DNA of 16,926 bases from CAYHBS01 sp964360995 (GTDB lineage: Bacteria; Patescibacteriota; Minisyncoccia; Ryanbacterales; HO2-45-13), in the NCBI GenBank assembly GCA_964360995.1, contig CAYHYZ010000014.1, positions 1 to 16,926 of the forward strand, written 5' to 3'. The translations under genes and the position numbers were made by a program. Shown here piece after piece: positions 7,414 to 13,859 of this stretch; positions within the stretch are counted from its first letter, which is position 1, and every line of letters begins with the position of its first letter. Under the pieces are notes generated by a model. That model made no database searches. It was given only the letters and a program-made list of their open reading frames with translations, and was not told the DNA's origin.

Positions 7414-8148
7414 TTTTTCGCGCTCTTTCGTTGCTTCTCGATACTGACAGTATTCACAATGCTCCGTGGGTGCCGGCAACTTGCCATGCAAACACTTGCG
7501 GATCGCAACAAGCGCATCTTCTACCCAACGATCATCGCCGTCATACCCGTGGAGCGTGAGATCAAATTCTAATTTATTATCAAACGCGCGCCTGTCTGTT
7601 CTCCCATTTGCGTAGACAAAATATCCTTGGTTTGAAACGGGGAAACCGCGCCGTCGGAGTAGCCACTGATAAAATTCCATTTGGCGCTTATAACTATGTT
7701 GCCAATCGGCATCAATACCTACATCAGTTGTTTTACTTGTTGCCTTGTAGTCCACCACAATCAAATTTCCATCGGGATCTACCCAAATATCATCCACCGC
7801 TCCGGTAAGCACAAAATTCGTGGGCGCGTGATGATGCTGAATGCCTTTAAAATTTTCTCTCCATTCATCTAAGTCGTCGTGCTGAAATGGTACCGCCTGC
7901 ACGTCATGCTCAATCATGATTGGGTGCGCCTCACCACGCTCTCGATACCAGTCAAATTCTTTTTTGAGCAACGTATCAACTGCGATATTTAAATTGAGCG
8001 GATACATGGATGGCTGTCCAATGCCGAGTCGGCGATCAATGTAAAAACAGCGGGGACATTTGATAAAATCCTCGATTTTTGAGCGAGAAAGCTTAAACGG
8101 TTCGACATCTTTGGGATTATATATATTTCGCTGTCTGCGTACTGCCAT
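7405..8148 (-). CDS. PD-(D/E)XK nuclease family protein (RecB/Cas4-like), probable Fe-S cysteines
   Basis: 247 aa from ATG 8148 (MAVRRQRNIYNPKD). The nuclease core shows 'LSRSKIEDFIKCPRCFYIDR' (20-39), 'TGAVDDIWV' with the metal-binding Asp at 119/120, the D-x-K motif in 'VVDYKAT' (D133, K135), and the QxxxY motif in 'QMEFYQW' (Q156, Y160). Cysteines at 31 and 34 and at 219, 231 and 234 (CEYC) resemble the clusters of Fe-S-binding RecB/Cas4/AddB-type nucleases. There are no cas genes or helicase domains nearby, so a DNA-repair role is more likely than a CRISPR role. The frame is open upstream to 8313, but that would run through the DedA-family gene, so I use ATG 8148, which is 4 nt after that gene's stop. 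The last codons (AGC TTT TAG) are supplied by the AGCT repeat element. Confidence 0.88.
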   Translation of the reverse strand: MAVRRQRNIYNPKDVEPFKLSRSKIEDFIKCPRCFYIDRRLGIGQPSMYPLNLNIAVDTLLKKEFDWYRERGEAHPIMIEHDVQAVPFQHDDLDEWRENFKGIQHHHAPTNFVLTGAVDDIWVDPDGNLIVVDYKATSKTTDVGIDADWQHSYKRQMEFYQWLLRRRGFPVSNQGYFVYANGRTDRRAFDNKLEFDLTLHGYDGDDRWVEDALVAIRKCLHGKLPAPTEHCEYCQYREATKEREKSF

Positions 8149-8152
8149 ATAT

Positions 8153-8728
8153 TTATATAAAGAATATATTTGCGAGCGATTCGCCGAATGATACGAGGAG
8201 CACCATGCGCAGTAGTAGCGATGCCCCCACGCCAATGGTGTACTGATTCCAACCCATCGTAGAAGTACCCAGCGCAAATGAAAGCACATCGGACGGAGCT
8301 GTGGGAAATGCAAATGTTGCCCAAAAAAACCATTGATTTTTTTTCACAAAATCTGAATATGTTTCTTTTGAAAATGATGGCATAAAAAAACGCACGACAC
8401 GTTCTCCCCAAATGCGCGCAATCGCAAATGCAATCATTGCCGCTAAAAAATTTCCCACCCATGAGGCAAGCACTCCTCCCGGAATACCGTAGAGCGCACC
8501 GGCGAGCATGGGGAGCACCCCGCCGGGCAGCGGCGCAATTAATGACTCAATCAGTACGAGTAGCGATATGACGACGGGCCCGAACATCCCGTATGGTCGC
8601 ACGAATGATTCAAGACGTTCGCGATCACCAAATACCGCAACGCTATCCCCCAAAAGATACGCGATACTGAATACGCCGAGCATGATAAGTACTACGACTG
8701 CTACTGCGGACATTGCCTTCCTTGTCAT
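8153..8728 (-). CDS. DedA/TVP38 (VTT-domain) family integral membrane protein
   Basis: 191 aa from ATG 8728. It has about five hydrophobic segments: residues 8-28, 48-64, 66-86, 88-106 and 160-182. The VTT-type core shows 'FGPVVISLLVLIESLIAPLPGGVLPMLAGALYG' and 'GGVLASWVGNFLAAMIAFAIARIWG', with the Gly-rich reentrant-loop pattern of the SNARE-associated/DedA superfamily. Later comes 'WATFAFPTAPSDVLSFALG', corresponding to the family's F..R..P..P..... segment but without its Arg. Family members act in lipid scrambling and undecaprenyl-phosphate or phospholipid handling; the lipid here cannot be assigned. A GTG at 8743 would add five residues, but the ATG sits at the 6-nt distance from a TACACT box, so I prefer it. 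The gene is probably co-transcribed with the nuclease gene 4 nt downstream. Confidence 0.85.
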   Translation of the reverse strand: MTRKAMSAVAVVVLIMLGVFSIAYLLGDSVAVFGDRERLESFVRPYGMFGPVVISLLVLIESLIAPLPGGVLPMLAGALYGIPGGVLASWVGNFLAAMIAFAIARIWGERVVRFFMPSFSKETYSDFVKKNQWFFWATFAFPTAPSDVLSFALGTSTMGWNQYTIGVGASLLLRMVLLVSFGESLANIFFI

Positions 8729-8734
8729 GGTCGC

Positions 8735-8740
8735 AGTGTA
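8735..8740 (-). promoter_or_regulatory. Candidate leaderless -10 element (TACACT) for the DedA-family gene
   Basis: TACACT on the minus strand, then GCGACC, then ATG at 8728. No Shine-Dalgarno is visible. The box lies about 17 nt after the T-run of the preceding terminator, so a promoter is needed here for the downstream genes. Confidence 0.5.
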
Positions 8741-8756
8741 CACAAGTAGTCCTAAT

Positions 8757-8784
8757 AAAAAAAGGAGAGGCCGTATGGCCTCTC
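8757..8784 (-). terminator. Rho-independent terminator after the DnaA-IV-like gene
   Basis: On the minus strand an 8-bp perfect stem GAGAGGCC / GGCCTCTC with a 4-nt loop is followed by C and a run of T (A at 8757-8763 on plus). It lies 17 nt after the stop codon at 8801. The stem is identical to that of the terminator at 9580-9604. Confidence 0.85.
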
Positions 8785-8800
8785 TTATACAAATGAAACA

Positions 8801-9502
8801 CTACGCGTGCCGTGCGCGAAGCACGGCGTATTTGAGTAGTAGCGCAAGTACTTGATGAGTCTGTTGTGGAGAGAACACTTGATTTCTCGCTGAGTCATAC
8901 GCTTGTTTTGTGTGTGTACACCCTCGCTTGGAAAACTCGGCGACCATAAAACTACGTGTTGCAATACCCAGCTGCAACGCAAGGTGCACATACATGCCCC
9001 GCGCCTGCAGTCTGCGTGCATCATGCGATGCTATTCGCGAGAAGTCTATCGCGAGCGATGCCCGAATTCCAAGCACCACGCCGATGGCTGCTCGCAATGC
9101 CTCCGGTGAAGCTGTGGGGTACACACGCAGCTTGCTTACCAACTGCTGCGCGAGTGGTATGCGAATCTTGGACGCATCCCCGGTTAAAAAGCCATCGGAT
9201 CTAAATATGCGCTTGAGATGCTTACGCATAAAGTCGGGATTGATCCCTGCTTGCACGCACGTGTTATTAAAAGAGAACGGATAGTTGTCGCCATCAGAAA
9301 TCACCCACTGCACAACATCTGCTGCTCCGTCCCGCATGCCTTCAATCGTCGAAGCACAGCGCTTCTTGTAGTACATCATCGCTTCTTTGAGCACCGCGAG
9401 CGCGAGTGCCGGTTGCCAATCGTCAACACTAGATGTTGGGTCTACTGATATCTGATACCCACCGTTCCGCACGGTCATCACTTGATCCGATATCTGTCCC
9501 AT
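8801..9502 (-). CDS. Small regulatory-type protein: 'WPFSF' helical domain plus DnaA-domain-IV-like HTH
   Basis: 233 aa from ATG 9502, chosen because a strong Shine-Dalgarno (AGGAGG) stands 6 nt upstream. Residues 29-97 match the neighbouring 149-aa protein: 'LALAVLKEAMMYYKKR...DAADVVQWVISDGDNYPFSFNNTCVQAGINPDFMRKHL', a domain I believe occurs in uncharacterised bacterial proteins. Residues 135-209 have the pattern of the DnaA C-terminal domain IV: a helix ending in a hydrophobic-GI motif, a basic segment, 'RLQARGMYVHLALQLGIATRS' matching the R..AMYL.REL.G.S helix, then 'FMVAEFSKRGCTHTKQAYDSAR' matching IG..FG.RDHSTV..A. The RDHTTV box is altered to RGCTHT, so binding to a classical DnaA box is doubtful. 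There is no AAA+ domain, so it is not DnaA itself. A DNA-binding role is inferred. It is a single-gene unit with its own promoter and terminator. Confidence 0.75.
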   Translation of the reverse strand: MGQISDQVMTVRNGGYQISVDPTSSVDDWQPALALAVLKEAMMYYKKRCASTIEGMRDGAADVVQWVISDGDNYPFSFNNTCVQAGINPDFMRKHLKRIFRSDGFLTGDASKIRIPLAQQLVSKLRVYPTASPEALRAAIGVVLGIRASLAIDFSRIASHDARRLQARGMYVHLALQLGIATRSFMVAEFSKRGCTHTKQAYDSARNQVFSPQQTHQVLALLLKYAVLRARHA

Positions 9503-9535
9503 GTGTACCCTCCTGATTTCCACAGTTCCACACAC

Positions 9536-9563
9536 AGTATAAGACTTCTCGTAAAATCAGCAA
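9536..9563 (-). promoter_or_regulatory. Sigma70-type promoter for the 9502 gene
   Basis: On the minus strand TTGCTG (9558-9563) and TATACT (9536-9541) are separated by 16 nt. The predicted start of transcription gives a leader of about 25-30 nt carrying AGGAGG. The same layout occurs upstream of the paralogous gene at 10052. Confidence 0.65.
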
Positions 9564-9579
9564 GGGCAGTGATGAGAGG

Positions 9580-9604
9580 AAAAAGAGAGGCCGGATGGCC
9601 TCTC
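9580..9604 (-). terminator. Rho-independent terminator after the 9603-10052 gene
   Basis: The perfect 8-bp stem GAGAGGCC / GGCCTCTC, a 4-nt loop and then five T on the minus strand. The TGA stop of the gene (9603-9605) lies at the foot of the stem. The stem is identical to that at 8765-8784; only the loop and tail differ. Confidence 0.82.
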
Positions 9605-10052
9605 ATAGGTTTGACATCGACTCGTTACTGTTGAGCACAAAGATCTGTATGCGACCTCTGTCACGCAACGAATTGCGATTGGAACGCATGATTGTCCACT
9701 GTGCAGCACCGCGGCGCAGATATGCTGCGTCCATACCAAGGGCATCACACACGACGAGAAACGCAAAAGGCCAATCGACGCTATCGCTATTCACCCATGC
9801 CTCTGCATCTCGAAACTCTTGTTGGTGTACGGGAATACGAGTCCGCTTGTATTTGTGAAGACAATAGAACGCATCTTGGAGTATCGCGAGGCTGAGTCTC
9901 CAATGGCTTTCCTGTAGCCGAGCCGATCGTAGAATGCCTAGTAGATCTTCCTCGTCTGTCGGATCTGCCGCTGAAATCCCATGAATTGCTAAGATAAATT
10001 GTTCCGACGTTGCCGCGGCATTGCTCGGGACGGCTGATGAGTTTGCTCTCAT
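9603..10052 (-). CDS. Uncharacterised small protein, paralog of the 8801-9502 gene without the HTH domain
   Basis: 149 aa. Residues 51-117 (WRLSLAILQDAFYCLHKYKR...FRDAEAWVNSDSVDWPFAFLVVCDALGMDAAYLRRGAAQW) align with residues 29-97 of the next gene. Shared positions include W, LA-L--A, K-KR, DA---W--SD---PF-F---C-A-G---------R. I do not know its function. The helix pattern around 'ALGMDAAYLRRG' suggests a compact helical, possibly DNA-binding, fold. It lacks the DnaA-IV-like C-terminal domain and instead ends in about 30 residues rich in Asn, Arg and Ser. The ATG is preceded by AGGAG at 6 nt. Promoter, Shine-Dalgarno and terminator are arranged as for the paralog, so the two look like a duplicated single-gene cassette. 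Confidence 0.75.
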   Translation of the reverse strand: MRANSSAVPSNAAATSEQFILAIHGISAADPTDEEDLLGILRSARLQESHWRLSLAILQDAFYCLHKYKRTRIPVHQQEFRDAEAWVNSDSVDWPFAFLVVCDALGMDAAYLRRGAAQWTIMRSNRNSLRDRGRIQIFVLNSNESMSNL

Positions 10053-10082
10053 ACATATCTCCTCTCGAAAGCTTCTCTGCGC

Positions 10083-10110
10083 AGTATAACCCTACAGCAC
10101 TAAGAAACAA
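10083..10110 (-). promoter_or_regulatory. Sigma70-type promoter for the 10052 gene
   Basis: TTGTTT (10105-10110) and TATACT (10083-10088) on the minus strand with 16-nt spacing. The predicted leader is about 25 nt and carries AGGAG. This matches the promoter at 9536-9563 in -10 sequence and spacing. Confidence 0.62.
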
Positions 10111-10120
10111 GCTCACACGC

Positions 10121-11107
10121 TTATGCCCGCTCAACTGCAAATACCGTGCTCCTATAGTAACTTGAGGGACCAAATTGCTTTTTAAATTGCGTGCCGTTTG
10201 CTTCCGTGCCTCCAAAATCAGCAGTGTGATAGCCCTGCGTTTTAATCCATGCGAGATCTTCAAGATTCATCACAACACCCATCCCTTCAACGGAATAATC
10301 GTGAATCCCCATCGCCGCATAATACGCTCCTGGGCGATTCGGAATATTCCAGCCCACATTAAATCCCACTGGACGATCATTCACGAGAAGAACGCGCGCA
10401 CTCGTTGCTGCAGGAAATCCCTCTGCGATGTGTCGCTCGTACGTAGAAGTATATGCAAAATCATTTCGTTTGCGCATGCCTTTCCACGCGCGCACGATAT
10501 TCGCTAGTGTCCCTGACGGAACAGCCGCTGCGGGCACAACGGAAAGCGCATGCGAAGTAAAAAAATGATTCTTTGTGTTTCTGAGCTTCTTAAAATATTT
10601 TCCGGGCAGTTCTGGATTATACGCGCGCATATCAAAAAGTGGCCACTCGAGCGAATATCTCGGTTTAATGGCGCGCATAGTACGCGGGAGCGCAGCGAGA
10701 AAACGTGTTCGCGTACTGTCATGTAATTCAAGCGCCACTTTTTTTATCCCGGGACCAGAGAGCATGTGCTCGACTGTTGCGATCAGTAAGGGAATTTTTT
10801 GTTCCTCGTTCGCAAGGGGCTCAGAAAATGTGCAATATTCATCATCATACTTCCCTGCCCACACTGACGCGCCGGACGGGGCTACAAACGCGGCCGGCTC
10901 TCCTCCACACCCAATCGTTTCGCACAAAAAATGATGCACATTATGTTCAGGAGTATGCCCATATGCAGCGATGGACTCAACAATCAATTCACTCCCCGCA
11001 GTAACGGGAGAAATAACAGAAAGCGCCGATGCATTAATCGGTGGGACGTTCGAATGTGACGGTACCTGCTGGGAACCAATCACGGATGCGCTCTTCGGTA
11101 AACTCAT
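10121..11107 (-). CDS. GNAT-fold acyl/aminoacyltransferase-like protein (FemAB / DUF2156-like)
   Basis: 328 aa if started at ATG 11107. The C-terminal half is GNAT/FemAB-like: 'ARVLLVNDRPVGFNVGW' (237-253), 'YYAAMGIHDYSVEGMGVVMNLEDLAWIKTQGYHTADFGGTEANGTQFKKQFGP' (262-314) and 'YYRSTVFAVERA'. This follows the 'host organism moves up the sequence, acceptor at the end' layout of DUF2156 and FemX-type enzymes, which use aminoacyl-tRNA or acyl donors. 'YFKKLRNTKNHF' (171-182) matches the conserved K-R-N segment. Overlap with murI suggests a cell-wall or envelope-modifying role, but the substrate is unproven. The start is uncertain: ATG 11107 overlaps murI by 74 nt, and the first start codon after the murI stop is TTG 10987. 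The frame also extends further up to 11179. No Shine-Dalgarno decides it. Confidence 0.72.
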   Translation of the reverse strand: MSLPKSASVIGSQQVPSHSNVPPINASALSVISPVTAGSELIVESIAAYGHTPEHNVHHFLCETIGCGGEPAAFVAPSGASVWAGKYDDEYCTFSEPLANEEQKIPLLIATVEHMLSGPGIKKVALELHDSTRTRFLAALPRTMRAIKPRYSLEWPLFDMRAYNPELPGKYFKKLRNTKNHFFTSHALSVVPAAAVPSGTLANIVRAWKGMRKRNDFAYTSTYERHIAEGFPAATSARVLLVNDRPVGFNVGWNIPNRPGAYYAAMGIHDYSVEGMGVVMNLEDLAWIKTQGYHTADFGGTEANGTQFKKQFGPSSYYRSTVFAVERA

Positions 11108-11867
11108 GTAGTGCAGTGAGATGAAAAGATACGGACGCGTCGTGCGCAAGTGTTTGCGCGAATGCATGGTGACGCTCAAGGTACTCTTTCAGTCGTGTAG
11201 GTATAATATCATCTTGCGAAATAATCACCGTCGCGTTGTCCACATGCGTAATGCGTTCTTTGATAAGCGCATAATGTGTGCATCCCAACACAATCGTGTG
11301 ACACCCACTACTTTCGAGCGCAGTGACCGCTTCTTGTAACTGCGCGGTAGCGAGATCCATCTCTTTTTTTTCAATGAGCGATGCAAGTTCAGGCGCGGCA
11401 TGTTCAATAATTTCTAACGTAGGATTTCTTTTTTTTAACTCGATGTTATACACGTGTGAGTTTACCGTGCTTTCAGTCGCAATAACCCCCACGCGTTCAT
11501 GTGGGTGCTCAGTCACCACTTCAATAGTTGGAACGATCACGCCAAGAACTCGGCGGACGGGAAATTCTGTCGGAAGGACACGCTGTTGGATATCGCGGAG
11601 CGCAGTGGCAGAAGCGGTATTGCACGCAAGAATCACTATTTCACATCCAAGCGCAAACATTCGCCGAACGGCGCGCTCGGTCAGCTCACGAATGTCTGCC
11701 TGAGATCTCGGACCGTATGGGGCGTGCGCGGTATCTGCGTAGTACAAATAAGAATACATCGGGAGGAGCGCCTGCACGCTTTTCAGCACGGTGAGTCCAC
11801 CAGAGCTGGAATCGAATATCCCAATCAGCCCCTTAGGAGTTTTTTGTGCGGACATACCGAATGACAT
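11034..11867 (-). CDS. murI: Glutamate racemase
   Basis: 277 aa. It converts L-glutamate to D-glutamate for peptidoglycan precursor synthesis in the cytoplasm. The two catalytic cysteines are in 'ILACNTASATAL' (C82) and 'VLGCTHYALI' (C196). 'GIFDSSSGGLTVLK' (16-29) matches the family's DSG-x-GGL loop with Ser in place of the first Gly. 'YYADTAHAPYG' (42-52) matches the D-T-x-x-x-PYG motif. Length is normal for the family (about 260-285). ATG 11867 overlaps the SET gene by 35 nt; M5 (11855) is an alternative start. It is the middle gene of a three-gene overlapping run (SET protein, murI, FemAB-like protein), so it probably depends on read-through translation from upstream. Its presence implies this organism makes its own D-Glu. 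Confidence 0.93.
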   Translation of the reverse strand: MSFGMSAQKTPKGLIGIFDSSSGGLTVLKSVQALLPMYSYLYYADTAHAPYGPRSQADIRELTERAVRRMFALGCEIVILACNTASATALRDIQQRVLPTEFPVRRVLGVIVPTIEVVTEHPHERVGVIATESTVNSHVYNIELKKRNPTLEIIEHAAPELASLIEKKEMDLATAQLQEAVTALESSGCHTIVLGCTHYALIKERITHVDNATVIISQDDIIPTRLKEYLERHHAFAQTLAHDASVSFHLTALHEFTEERIRDWFPAGTVTFERPTD

Positions 11868-12576
11868 GTCGTCCGTTCATGATGCCCTCAATAACGGCAT
11901 TCAGTTTTGAAATTTTTATTGCACGCCCTGTTTCTCGAATCAACGCTCTCGTATCTTTGACTGAAGGAAGTGTGTTCGCTTGTAGCTGTGCGGGCGGCAC
12001 TTGGAGTGACCCAAATAACGGATAGTGCGAAAGATCTTTGATTGATTTTGGATACGAGGAAAGTAGCGGCAGTTGCTCACCATATTTCACGGGAGGTTTT
12101 TGTGGTGTATCCCCTTCTTCTTTAGTAAATTCTGCTTCCCAAATTGCATATACTTTTTCTGGAAGATGCATCGTTCCTAAACACATCGGGGAATCGCAGA
12201 CGCATTTATGCGTACAAGGCGAACATTCTTCGTCGGGTCCACTAATTGCGTAATGAATCGTTATTTCCTCTCCTTTAAATATTTTGCGTTGCGCAACGTA
12301 TAGACAATGCCGCCGATAGGTATACATGCCGCAGTTGGGTGTACAACTGTGATTGACGAGATGAATACCGTCACCAAATTTATCTGCCTCGATTGTTGCC
12401 TCCTCACTGTAGTACATGCAATAGAGTCCTCGGCCGATTTCATCTTCTTCTTCCGGACGAATTACGGTACCCATGTAGTCGCCAATAATGGTTCCCGCTG
12501 GAATATCCGCAGTTGCGTGAATCGATCGTCCTTTGTGTTTTGTGCGTCTGACTTCGTAGTCTTCAATAAAAAACAT
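11833..12576 (-). CDS. SET-domain protein (putative protein-lysine methyltransferase)
   Basis: 247 aa from ATG 12576. The SET core is clear: 'KGRSIHATADIPAGTIIGDYMGTVI' (15-39), 'VNHSCTPNC' (74-82) and 'GEEITIHYAI' (102-111, catalytic-type Tyr109). A post-SET-like cysteine cluster follows: C118, C121, C125, C127 and C132. In the family this binds zinc and completes the active site. The fold transfers methyl groups from S-adenosylmethionine to protein lysines; bacterial members are few and their targets mostly unknown. A further 110 residues of unknown function end in a basic tail. A longer frame exists to 12615, but ATG 12576 lies at the 6-nt distance from a -10-like box with a TTGACT -35, so I choose it. 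Its 3' end overlaps murI by 35 nt. Confidence 0.87.
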   Translation of the reverse strand: MFFIEDYEVRRTKHKGRSIHATADIPAGTIIGDYMGTVIRPEEEDEIGRGLYCMYYSEEATIEADKFGDGIHLVNHSCTPNCGMYTYRRHCLYVAQRKIFKGEEITIHYAISGPDEECSPCTHKCVCDSPMCLGTMHLPEKVYAIWEAEFTKEEGDTPQKPPVKYGEQLPLLSSYPKSIKDLSHYPLFGSLQVPPAQLQANTLPSVKDTRALIRETGRAIKISKLNAVIEGIMNGRHVIRYVRTKNS

Positions 12577-12582
12577 GTGCGT

Positions 12583-12611
12583 AGTGTTATGGTTCAGGGG
12601 TGCAAAGTCAA
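12583..12611 (-). promoter_or_regulatory. Promoter for the SET-murI-FemAB operon, leaderless geometry
   Basis: On the minus strand TTGACT (12606-12611), a 17-nt spacer, AACACT (12583-12588), 6 nt, then ATG 12576. This is the most complete example of the pattern seen at 4428, 7239, 8735 and 16669. The -35 is five of six to consensus and the predicted transcript would begin at the start codon. Confidence 0.62.
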
Positions 12612-12615
12612 CCAA

Positions 12616-12718
12616 GCACCATTGCTATTCCAACCAATGTGGTGTGCGCTTTCCAGAAGTACAAACCTAAGCTGGTGAAAAATATAACAATGTGGTGCTC
12701 GGCAGACCTGTGGAGAAG
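12616..12718. other. Short intergenic spacer with direct and inverted repeats
   Basis: Between the DUF167 stop and the SET promoter, CAATGTGGTG occurs twice (12638-12647 and 12690-12699). The first copy pairs with CACCATTG (12617-12624) as a hairpin with one bulged base. There is no T-run on the minus strand, so it is not a standard terminator. Confidence 0.4.
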
Positions 12719-12940
12719 TTACGGAATCTGAATCAATTTCTTTCGCGACGTTGCACCGCGGATGATGGTAATTGTTGAGGGTGCTATCCGGAAATACTGC
12801 GAAAGCACCATGATGACCGCGCGATTTGCCGCTCCTCTCACGGGCTGCTGGGTGACAGAAACGCGGTATTCATTCTCTCCCATCACTTCAATGCCCGCCT
12901 CATGTGCGCTGGGACGAGCGTGTACGGTGATAATTCTCAT
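12719..12940 (-). CDS. YggU/DUF167 family small protein
   Basis: 73 aa. The sequence follows the family pattern: 'ITVHARPSAHEAGIEV' at the start, then 'YRVSVTQQPVRGAANRAVIMVLSQYF' (P-x-x-G-x-ANxA core) and 'STITIIRGATSRKKLIQI' (G-x-x-S-R-K-K ending). The family is a small alpha/beta fold found across bacteria and archaea, with no settled function. The length is slightly short but normal. The ATG overlaps the TGA of the alpha/beta hydrolase by 4 nt, so the two are translationally coupled. Confidence 0.85.
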   Translation of the reverse strand: MRIITVHARPSAHEAGIEVMGENEYRVSVTQQPVRGAANRAVIMVLSQYFRIAPSTITIIRGATSRKKLIQIP

Positions 12941-13710
12941 GACTTCAGAAATTTATTAACTCGCTTCCAATGCTTTGGCTTCATAATTGTCGAAAGCCCC
13001 ATATGACCGCCTGTGCGGTCAATGTATGTCGTCGCTTTGATGGATCTAGCAAACATTACAACGGGAGCGACCGCCACAACGTCATCGTCCTTTGCGTGAA
13101 TAATACATATCTTCTTTCCTTGAAGTACAGCAGTATATCGGATTGGATTAAAGAAATTTCCCGATAAGATTTTTTTCCATCCAGATTTGCTAATCCGATA
13201 TGCCCTACCAAATGAACGTTCAGTGCTCTCGGCAAAAACATGTACGGGCTCGGTTTTACCTTTTTTCGTCCAATCTACTAACGGGGATATTGCTATGGTA
13301 CGACTTACTTTAATATAACCGCCTGCAATAAGCGCTGCCGCACCCCCAAAGCTCGACCCGATCAGAGTGAGATCCGCAGGGTGTATTTGAAATTTCTCCT
13401 TGTCCCACAGTTCAGTAATACGACCATGGAGAAGCGCTGAGTATACATCACAAATATCTTCATGCGGACTTCGGGCAAACAATACGCCTGAACTCTCCCA
13501 AGAACCGCGATATCTCGGATAAAATACCCAATATCCTTTTTTTGATAAAAAACCCATAAGCCCACGCTTTGACGGCACCGTGGGCATCCCATCAGCAAGA
13601 ATGATCACTTTGTCTTTGTATACTTTTCCTTTTTTACGGCGCCAATAGGATGCCGGCGGCATAAACTCCGCAACAATATCTTTCCCAAATCGCGTTCGTA
13701 GCGTGTACAT
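12937..13710 (-). CDS. Alpha/beta hydrolase (prolyl-oligopeptidase/esterase-like)
   Basis: 257 aa. The nucleophile elbow is 'LIGSSFGGAAAL' (Ser120), the acid is in 'IIHAKDDDVV' (D208 or D209), and the His is in 'TGGHMGLS' (H236). The order Ser-Asp-His and the 'YPRYRGSWESSG' loop (64-75) fit the S9/dienelactone-like serine hydrolase group. There is no signal peptide, so it is cytoplasmic. The substrate is unknown. The ATG at 13710 has no Shine-Dalgarno and no TACACT box; AATGAT stands at the same 6-nt distance but is a poor -10. The DUF167 gene overlaps its 3' end. Confidence 0.85.
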   Translation of the reverse strand: MYTLRTRFGKDIVAEFMPPASYWRRKKGKVYKDKVIILADGMPTVPSKRGLMGFLSKKGYWVFYPRYRGSWESSGVLFARSPHEDICDVYSALLHGRITELWDKEKFQIHPADLTLIGSSFGGAAALIAGGYIKVSRTIAISPLVDWTKKGKTEPVHVFAESTERSFGRAYRISKSGWKKILSGNFFNPIRYTAVLQGKKICIIHAKDDDVVAVAPVVMFARSIKATTYIDRTGGHMGLSTIMKPKHWKRVNKFLKS

Positions 13711-13775
13711 GGTGGGATCATTAAATCACGAAAACAGCAAAACATAAAATCTCGAGATCATCAAAACAACACGAA

Positions 13776-13859
13776 TAGCTGATAGCTGATAGCTGATAGC
13801 TTTCAGTATAATTCAACACCCCGTGCTCCCGTATTTCTTCAAGCTCCAAGCTAAAAGCT
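13776..13859. repeat. AGCT-type intergenic repeat element, copy 2
   Basis: TAGCT and three perfect GATAGCT heptads (13781-13801) run into TTCAGTATAAT. A variable middle follows, then AAGCTCCAAGCT and the arm CTAAAAGCT (13851-13859). This arm pairs with AGCTTTCAG (13798-13806) with one G-T wobble. Relative to copy 1 at 7316-7413 it lacks one heptad and one ACAAGCT unit, and its middle is unrelated in sequence. As in copy 1, the end arm contains the TAG stop of a minus-strand reading frame, here the xth remnant. The stretch 13711-13775 holds only a degenerate relative of the 4499-4574 inverted repeat. Confidence 0.75.

Noticed and set aside
8149..8313. N-terminal extension of the PD-(D/E)XK nuclease
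   Set aside because: The extension lies wholly within the DedA-family gene in another frame and has no nuclease-family character.
8801..9502. Calling the 233-aa protein DnaA
   Set aside because: There is no AAA+ ATPase domain, and the DnaA-box recognition motif is altered; only the C-terminal HTH layout is similar.
9603..9858. Plus-strand open frame opposite the 149-aa paralog
   Set aside because: The minus frame has homology to its neighbour, a promoter, a Shine-Dalgarno and a terminator; the plus frame has none of these.
12617..12647. Hairpin downstream of the DUF167 gene as a terminator
   Set aside because: The stem has a bulge and no T-run on the minus strand; it is recorded only as spacer structure.
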